Origin: a bacterium
Lineage (GTDB): Bacteria > Patescibacteriota > Minisyncoccia > UBA6257 > 2-01-FULL-56-20
Length of the DNA stretch: 9,283 nt
Direction: 5' to 3'
Assembly: GCA_021780545.1 (NCBI GenBank)
Contig: JAJXYP010000087.1
Coordinates: forward strand, 1 to 9,283
The notes beneath the pieces were generated by a model. The model saw nothing but the letters and a program-made list of their open reading frames with translations. It had not been told where the DNA came from and did no database searches. How positions within the stretch are numbered: position 1 is the first letter of the stretch; every line of letters starts with the position of its first letter. Shown in pieces: positions 5,590-9,283 of the stretch. Made by a program: the position numbers and the translations under genes.

Positions 5590-5648
5590 AACCCATCACA
5601 AAAATCCCTCAAACCGCGGTCGAGGGATTTTTGTGATGGGTTCTAAAG
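5584..5648. repeat. Perfect 27-bp-arm inverted repeat (long hairpin / bidirectional terminator)
   Basis: The left arm 5584-5610 and right arm 5622-5648 are perfect reverse complements around an 11-nt spacer. The inner half (CAAAAATCCCTC / GAGGGATTTTTG) looks like a bidirectional terminator with built-in A and T runs. The outer 15 bp go well beyond what termination needs, and the left arm overlaps the stop codon of the upstream ORF (TAG, 5587-5589). It lies between that ORF and clpP, which converge. Confidence 0.8.
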
Positions 5649-5670
5649 AGGCCGCAACGCCAAAACCTCC

Positions 5671-6270
5671 CTACCCCTTTTTCACGATTTCATCGATGAC
5701 GCCGTACGATTTGGCTTCCTCGGCGGAGAGCCAGAAGTCGCGGTCGGTGTCGCGCTCGATTTTTCCGAGGGTCTGCCCGGTGTGTTTTGCAAGAATCTGA
5801 TTGAGATGCTGCTTGGTCTTCAAAATCTGGCGCGCCGAGATTTCGATTTCGGACGCCTGTCCGCCGATCGATTCCACCATCACTTGATGGAGAAGAACCT
5901 GTGAATTCGGCAGGGCAAACCGCTTGCCTTTCTTTCCGGACGCGAGCAGAAACGCGCCCATCGACGCCGCAACGCCGACGCACATCGTCGAAACGTCCGC
6001 GCGCGCGTACTGCATCGTGTCGTAAATCGCCATGCCGGCAGATACCGATCCGCCGGGGCTGTTGATGTAAAGTTTGATTTCCCGCTTCGGATCTTCATGG
6101 TCGAGGAACAGCAGCTGCGCGATGACGATGTTCGCCACCGCGTCGTTGATCGGACCGCCGAGGAAAATAATCCGCTCTTTCAACAGGCGCGAGTAGATGT
6201 CGTACGCCCGCTCCCCGAGCGGCGATTTTTCGATGACGGTCGGAATAAGATATTGATTAAATTGGTCCAT
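5671..6270 (-). CDS. clpP: ATP-dependent Clp protease proteolytic subunit
   Basis: A 199-residue serine protease subunit. It forms double heptamer barrels and degrades proteins unfolded by ClpX-type ATPases in the cytoplasm. The catalytic triad is intact: Ser103 in GVAASMGAF, His128 in LLHQ and Asp178 in DTDRDFW. The [20 protein letters not shown] segment (68-87) and the N-terminal [21 protein letters not shown] are typical. The length equals that of normal ClpP, and any propeptide is very short. The loop after His128 ([12 protein letters not shown]) has one residue more than in E. coli. The ATG shares its A with the ppa stop (TAATG) and no Shine-Dalgarno is visible, so translation probably depends on coupling to ppa. 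The Clp ATPase is not in the window. Confidence 0.96.
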   Translation of the reverse strand: MDQFNQYLIPTVIEKSPLGERAYDIYSRLLKERIIFLGGPINDAVANIVIAQLLFLDHEDPKREIKLYINSPGGSVSAGMAIYDTMQYARADVSTMCVGVAASMGAFLLASGKKGKRFALPNSQVLLHQVMVESIGGQASEIEISARQILKTKQHLNQILAKHTGQTLGKIERDTDRDFWLSAEEAKSYGVIDEIVKKG

Positions 6271-6806
6271 TATTTCGTGTATGATTGAGCGGCCTTTTTA
6301 ATTTCATCCTTTGCAGCGACGGCATTTTCCCAGCCCTGGATTTCCGTCTTCTTACCCTGTAAATCCTTATAATGCTCGAAGAAGTGGGCGATCTCTTTGA
6401 GAAGATGGGGTTGCCAATGCTCGATGTCGGACAAATCTTTCAGCATATCGAACCGCGGATTGCGCGCCTGCACGCCCAAGATCTTGGCGTCCGGATCCCC
6501 GGCGTCAATCATCCGCATGATGCCGATCGGACGGACTTCCACGAGCGAACCCGTAACCGCCGGGTCGCCGCCGATCACGAGAACGTCGAGATGGTCGCCA
6601 TCCTCCGAGCGCGTCTGCGGAATGAATCCGTAATCGAGCGGATAGTGAAACGGCGAGTAGAGCACGCGATCGAGCCGGAAAACGCCGAGTTTCTCGTCGA
6701 ATTCATATTTGTTATGGCTCCCCCGCGGAATCTCGATGATCACGTTGATCACTTCGGGCGCCTTGTCGCCCAATGGAACCGCTTCCCACATACTTTCTGT
6801 GTGCAT
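6270..6806 (-). CDS. ppa: Inorganic pyrophosphatase (family I)
   Basis: A 178-residue soluble enzyme that hydrolyses pyrophosphate to two phosphates, pulling forward nucleotide, tRNA-charging and nucleic-acid synthesis reactions. Diagnostic parts are [22 protein letters not shown] (16-37), the YGFIPQT strand (59-65), the metal-binding signature DGDHLDV (69-75) and DAGDPDAKI (101-109), which supplies further metal-binding Asp and Lys residues. In the signature, His72 stands where Pro or Glu is usual. The ATG at 6806 is used here; Met6 at 6791 (MWEAVPLG) aligns better with the usual family start and is a real alternative, and neither has a clear Shine-Dalgarno. It is first gene of a pair with clpP, with one base of overlap. 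Confidence 0.95.
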   Translation of the reverse strand: MHTESMWEAVPLGDKAPEVINVIIEIPRGSHNKYEFDEKLGVFRLDRVLYSPFHYPLDYGFIPQTRSEDGDHLDVLVIGGDPAVTGSLVEVRPIGIMRMIDAGDPDAKILGVQARNPRFDMLKDLSDIEHWQPHLLKEIAHFFEHYKDLQGKKTEIQGWENAVAAKDEIKKAAQSYTK

Positions 6807-6849
6807 GATTTTAATATTTCTTTAATGTTTATCTTTCTTCCTTTCTTTC

Positions 6850-6855
6850 ATTGTA
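6850..6855 (-). promoter_or_regulatory. Candidate -10 box for ppa-clpP
   Basis: TACAAT on the minus strand, 43 nt before the ATG of ppa. No convincing -35 lies 16-19 nt upstream, where the sequence instead holds the short palindrome TCCGTGACGGA. The 100-nt gap between nusA and ppa shows no strong terminator, so read-through from nusA is also possible. Confidence 0.4.
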
Positions 6856-6906
6856 CCGCATTAGACATCCGTCACGGACAGCAGGACGGCAAAATACCGA
6901 TCGGCC

Positions 6907-8172
6907 CTAAAATGCGACGTCCTCCCGGGCTTCCCCATCCTGCTCCGGAATCTGGCCGGTACCTTCGCCACCGACATCCGTAATGCCGGCGATACCGCCC
7001 TCCTGCACATCCTCCGGGCGGGATTGCGAACGGACGTCAATCTTCCATCCGGTGAGTTTCGCCGCCAGGCGGACATTCTGGCCGCCCCGGCCGATCGCCA
7101 AACTAAGCTGAGCTTCCGGCACGAAAGCCCTCGCCTCGCGGCGCTCGAACACCTCGACGCGCTCGACTTTCGCCGGAGACAGGGCGTTTGCAATCAGCTT
7201 CTCCGGCTCGTCAGCCCATTCGATAATATCGATTTTTTCGTTCCCCAGCTCGTTATTAACCGCCATCACGCGCGTGCCCCGCTGGCCGACCAGCGCGCCG
7301 ACCGGGTCAACACCTTCGGCGAGCGAAGCAACGCCGATCTTGGTCCGGTTGCCCGGCTCGCGGGCGATCCCCTTGATTTCAATCGATCCTTCCGCCAATT
7401 CGGGAACCTCCATTTTGAAAAGCTCGGCTACGAATTTCGGGTGTGAGCGCGACAGAATGATGCCCGGCAGGCGGGTGTCTTCCTGAACCGCAAGCACGAG
7501 GAACCGAAGCCGTTCGCCGGCGCGGTAATGTTCTCCCGGGATCGACTCGTTTGAAAACATGACGCCCACCGCCCGGCCGAGATCGATGAACACGTTGCCC
7601 TTCTCGAACCGCTGGACCGCGCCGCTCACGATCTGGCCCTCCTTGCCGCGCCATTCCGCAAGAATCGAATCTCGCTCGGATTCGCGGAGTTTCTGGAGAA
7701 TTACCTGCTTTGCCGTCTGAGCCGCGACCCGGCCGAAATCATCGTGCGCCTCAAGCGGAAACTCGAGCTCGTCGCCCGGCTTCGCGTCCGCCTTGATTGC
7801 CCGGGCTTCATCAACGACTATGTGCCGCTCGGCGTTATACCGCGGCAGCTTCCCCTCTTCCTCTTCCGGAGGATGTTGAGTCCGCGCGCCGGCAGCCCGC
7901 GCCGCTTCTTCCCTCTCGCGCTCGGCCGCCGCCTCCGCCTCATCGACAAACCGCACCATCGTATCATCAACCACCGTTTTCACGAGCCAAAATTTCAAAT
8001 CGCCCGTCTTGCCGTCGAGCCGGCACTTCACCACCTCACCCCTTTCGCCGTAATCGCGTTTATATGCCGCGGCGATAGACGATTCGATCACTTCCATAAT
8101 TTTTTCCGGATCGAGCCCCTTTTCCTCCGCCACTTGCCGCACCGCTTTCGAAAGTTCTTTGATATCAAGCAT
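6907..8172 (-). CDS. nusA: Transcription termination/antitermination factor NusA
   Basis: A 421-residue RNA-polymerase-associated factor that modulates pausing, intrinsic termination and antitermination. Domains in order: an N-terminal RNAP-binding domain (about 1-165), interrupted at about 77-110 by a highly charged Glu/Ala/Arg insert; an S1 domain (about 177-243, GQIVSGAVQRFEKGNVFIDLG); KH1 with VGQRGTR (GxxG at 296-299); and KH2 with AIGRGGQNVRLA (GxxG at 361-364). The protein ends in a short Gly/Glu-rich tail without the C-terminal repeats of E. coli NusA, as in most bacteria outside Proteobacteria. No Shine-Dalgarno precedes the ATG; a 16-bp palindrome lies 8 nt upstream. Expression is probably set by the strong promoter at 8325-8297 and the hairpin at 8283-8263. 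Confidence 0.95.
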   Translation of the reverse strand: MLDIKELSKAVRQVAEEKGLDPEKIMEVIESSIAAAYKRDYGERGEVVKCRLDGKTGDLKFWLVKTVVDDTMVRFVDEAEAAAEREREEAARAAGARTQHPPEEEEGKLPRYNAERHIVVDEARAIKADAKPGDELEFPLEAHDDFGRVAAQTAKQVILQKLRESERDSILAEWRGKEGQIVSGAVQRFEKGNVFIDLGRAVGVMFSNESIPGEHYRAGERLRFLVLAVQEDTRLPGIILSRSHPKFVAELFKMEVPELAEGSIEIKGIAREPGNRTKIGVASLAEGVDPVGALVGQRGTRVMAVNNELGNEKIDIIEWADEPEKLIANALSPAKVERVEVFERREARAFVPEAQLSLAIGRGGQNVRLAAKLTGWKIDVRSQSRPEDVQEGGIAGITDVGGEGTGQIPEQDGEAREDVAF

Positions 8173-8179
8173 ATCGATG

Positions 8180-8195
8180 TAACAATATATTGTTA
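8180..8195. promoter_or_regulatory. 16-bp perfect palindrome before nusA
   Basis: TAACAATATATTGTTA is a perfect palindrome ending 8 nt before the nusA ATG. It overlaps a possible minus-strand promoter, TTAATA-N17-TATTGT, so it could be an operator. In RNA it could form a weak AU-rich hairpin next to the start codon. Confidence 0.45.
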
Positions 8196-8230
8196 TTAAA
8201 TTTTTATTAACCGCTTCGTCCTTTTATTGG

Positions 8231-8287
8231 TTATTGGTCTAATACTGGGGATTCTGGTAAAAACGTCCGCGCGGGGCGGACGTCCAT
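8231..8287 (-). CDS. Possible 18-codon leader peptide of nusA
   Basis: From the ATG at 8287 the minus strand reads MDVRPARTFLPESPVLDQ followed by TAA. The start would lie only about 3 nt from the predicted transcript 5' end, and the frame runs through the terminator-like hairpin. Ribosomes translating it would prevent that hairpin from forming. There is no independent evidence of translation. Confidence 0.25.
   Translation of the reverse strand: MDVRPARTFLPESPVLDQ
8258..8283 (-). terminator. Terminator-like hairpin in the nusA leader (candidate attenuator)
   Basis: On the minus strand ACGTCCGC (8283-8276) pairs with GCGGACGT (8270-8263) around a 5-nt loop, followed by TTTTTA. It has the form of an intrinsic terminator and begins about 7 nt after the predicted nusA transcript start. 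On the plus strand it lacks a T-tract, so it acts toward nusA only. Confidence 0.65.
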
Positions 8288-8296
8288 AACACCCCT

Positions 8297-8325
8297 ATGA
8301 TACCGCGCTATGGAACTGATGTCAA
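8297..8325 (-). promoter_or_regulatory. Strong sigma-70-type promoter for nusA
   Basis: On the minus strand a perfect TTGACA (8325-8320), a 17-nt spacer and TATCAT (8302-8297). Predicted start near 8290, giving a leader of about 118 nt before the nusA ATG. Confidence 0.8.
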
Positions 8326-8339
8326 GCAACTGTCGGCGC

Positions 8340-8367
8340 TTGCCAAATTTTCCTGTTCCCTTATAAT
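8340..8367 (+). promoter_or_regulatory. Promoter for the S1 gene, predicted leaderless
   Basis: TTGCCA (8340-8345), a 16-nt spacer and a perfect TATAAT (8362-8367). Only 9 nt separate the -10 from the ATG at 8377, so transcription should start at or within about 3 nt of the start codon. The -35 lies 14 nt from the -35 of the divergent nusA promoter. Confidence 0.8.
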
Positions 8368-8376
8368 AGTCCTCAC

Positions 8377-9283
8377 ATGGCAACAACCGAAGAAAAAAAC
8401 GTTCCGACGACCGCCATTCAGGCCTTTCAGGCAGAATTGGGCGCGCTCGAATGGCCGAAGGAAGGCAGCGTCATCGAGGTCACGCTCCTCAAGAAAATGC
8501 CCCGCCGGGCCTACTTCGATACCGGCCGGTTCGGCACCGGTATTGTTTATGGTGCCGAACTCCAAAACGCCAAGGAGGCGATCCGCAATCTAAAACCCGG
8601 CGATAAGGCCAACGCCAAAATCGTAGCGCTTGACGGCGAAGAGGGCCGCATCGAACTCTCGCTCGCGGAAGCCGGTCGGCAAAAGGTCTGGCAGCAGGCA
8701 AAGGAACTCGCGGAGGCCGGCGAAGTCGTGAAAGCGAAGATCGTTGCCGCGAACGCAGGCGGTCTCATGGCCTCCATCGGCGGCGACATCAAGGCGTTCC
8801 TCCCCGTTTCCCAGCTGTCGCTCGATCACTATCCGAAAGTTCCGGATGGCGATCGCCTCAAAATCGCCGAGGAGCTCAAGAAATTCGTCGATCAGGAGTT
8901 GAGCGTTAAAATCATCGACGTGAATCAACGCACCAACAAGATCATCGTTTCAGAACGGGAGGTGCTCTCGGCAAACATAAAAGAACTTCTGAACGCCTAC
9001 ACCATCGGACAGACGGTGAGTTGCATCGTTTCGGGCGTCGCCGATTTCGGCGTTTTCGTCCGGTTTGCGGACAACCCTGACATTGAAGGCATGATCCACA
9101 TTTCCGAACTCGACTACAAACTGATCGATAATCCAAAGGAACTTGTAAAGGTGAATGATCCGCTCCAGGCGAAAATCATCGATATTAAAGAAGGCCGCGT
9201 CTTCCTCTCGCTCAAAGCTCTCAAGGAAGATCCCTGGGTCAAGATCGGCGACCGGTTCAAGCAGGGCGAAACCGTCCAGGGCC
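8377..9283 (+). CDS. rpsA: Ribosomal protein S1-like protein (partial, runs off the window)
   Basis: 302 codons are visible and the frame is still open at the window end. After an acidic N-terminus it has tandem S1 RNA-binding (OB-fold) repeats: repeat 1 about 28-98 (divergent), repeat 2 about 114-197 (GEVVKAKIVAANAGGLMASI...FLPVSQLS) and repeat 3 about 209-282 (GQTVSCIVSGVADFGVFVRF...EGMIHISELD), the most canonical. A fourth begins at about 291 (KIGDRFKQGETVQG). Such repeats hold mRNA on the 30S subunit. The start is the only reasonable ATG, with no Shine-Dalgarno and the -10 box 9 nt upstream. The total number of repeats cannot be seen, so a shorter S1-domain protein is possible; the symbol is given on family resemblance. 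Confidence 0.85.
   Translation, partial: MATTEEKNVPTTAIQAFQAELGALEWPKEGSVIEVTLLKKMPRRAYFDTGRFGTGIVYGAELQNAKEAIRNLKPGDKANAKIVALDGEEGRIELSLAEAGRQKVWQQAKELAEAGEVVKAKIVAANAGGLMASIGGDIKAFLPVSQLSLDHYPKVPDGDRLKIAEELKKFVDQELSVKIIDVNQRTNKIIVSEREVLSANIKELLNAYTIGQTVSCIVSGVADFGVFVRFADNPDIEGMIHISELDYKLIDNPKELVKVNDPLQAKIIDIKEGRVFLSLKALKEDPWVKIGDRFKQGETVQG

Noticed and set aside
6372..6983. 203-codon plus-strand ORF opposite ppa and the end of nusA
   Set aside because: It spans the reverse of two conserved genes and an intergenic gap, with no family resemblance.
7744..8199. 151-codon plus-strand ORF opposite the nusA N-terminus
   Set aside because: Antisense shadow; the Arg/Pro/Leu-rich translation arises from the Glu/Ala-rich insert of NusA.
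1..9283. CRISPR array, tRNA or rRNA genes
   Set aside because: No regularly spaced repeats, no cloverleaf-like segments and no rRNA-like stretches were seen on reading both strands by eye.

Overview
The window looks like a chromosomal segment from a streamlined bacterium, most likely of the Candidate Phyla Radiation (Patescibacteria, Parcubacteria-like). This is an inference from several signs: a DUF5652-type two-helix membrane protein, DUF5680-type proteins, a NusA that ends straight after its KH domains, a remnant of the large serine recombinase type common in these genomes, and very tight gene packing. TGA acts as a normal stop, which argues against the UGA-recoding lineages (Gracilibacteria and Absconditabacteria). 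No tRNA, rRNA, CRISPR array or intact mobile element was seen.

Layout. Positions 127-393 hold the N-terminal half of a DUF5680-like gene, joined abruptly to an inverted fragment of a serine recombinase gene (387-587). Next comes a minus-strand pyrF-pyrE pair (2363 to 680) for the last two steps of UMP synthesis, closed by a terminator near 621-658. A strong plus-strand promoter at 2536-2565 drives a roughly 200-nt leader, with a small upstream ORF and competing hairpins, into a small glycine-rich membrane protein (2771-3154). A minus-strand DUF5652 gene (3577-3329) is followed by a plus-strand pair: a second DUF5680-like gene lacking its N-terminus (3654-4145) and a single-domain response regulator (4158-4499). 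A P-loop kinase-like gene (5102-4611, minus) faces away from a miniature alpha/beta-hydrolase remnant (5350-5589, plus). A perfect 27-bp-arm inverted repeat separates that remnant from the housekeeping block.

The housekeeping block reads leftward: nusA (8172-6907), then ppa and clpP, whose stop and start share one base (TAATG). To the right of nusA, and divergent from it, a ribosomal-protein-S1-like gene starts at 8377 and runs off the window. The nusA/S1 intergenic region has two back-to-back promoters. The nusA side places a terminator-shaped hairpin within the first 30 or so nt of the transcript, a candidate self-attenuator. The S1 side has its -10 box only 9 nt from the ATG, so its mRNA is probably leaderless.

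The strongest leads for novelty are the nusA leader attenuator, the structured leader upstream of 2771, the internally deleted hydrolase mini-gene, and the DUF5680/recombinase junction. I found no clear new multi-gene defence or mobile system. The DUF5680 plus response-regulator pair is the only uncharacterised operon here.
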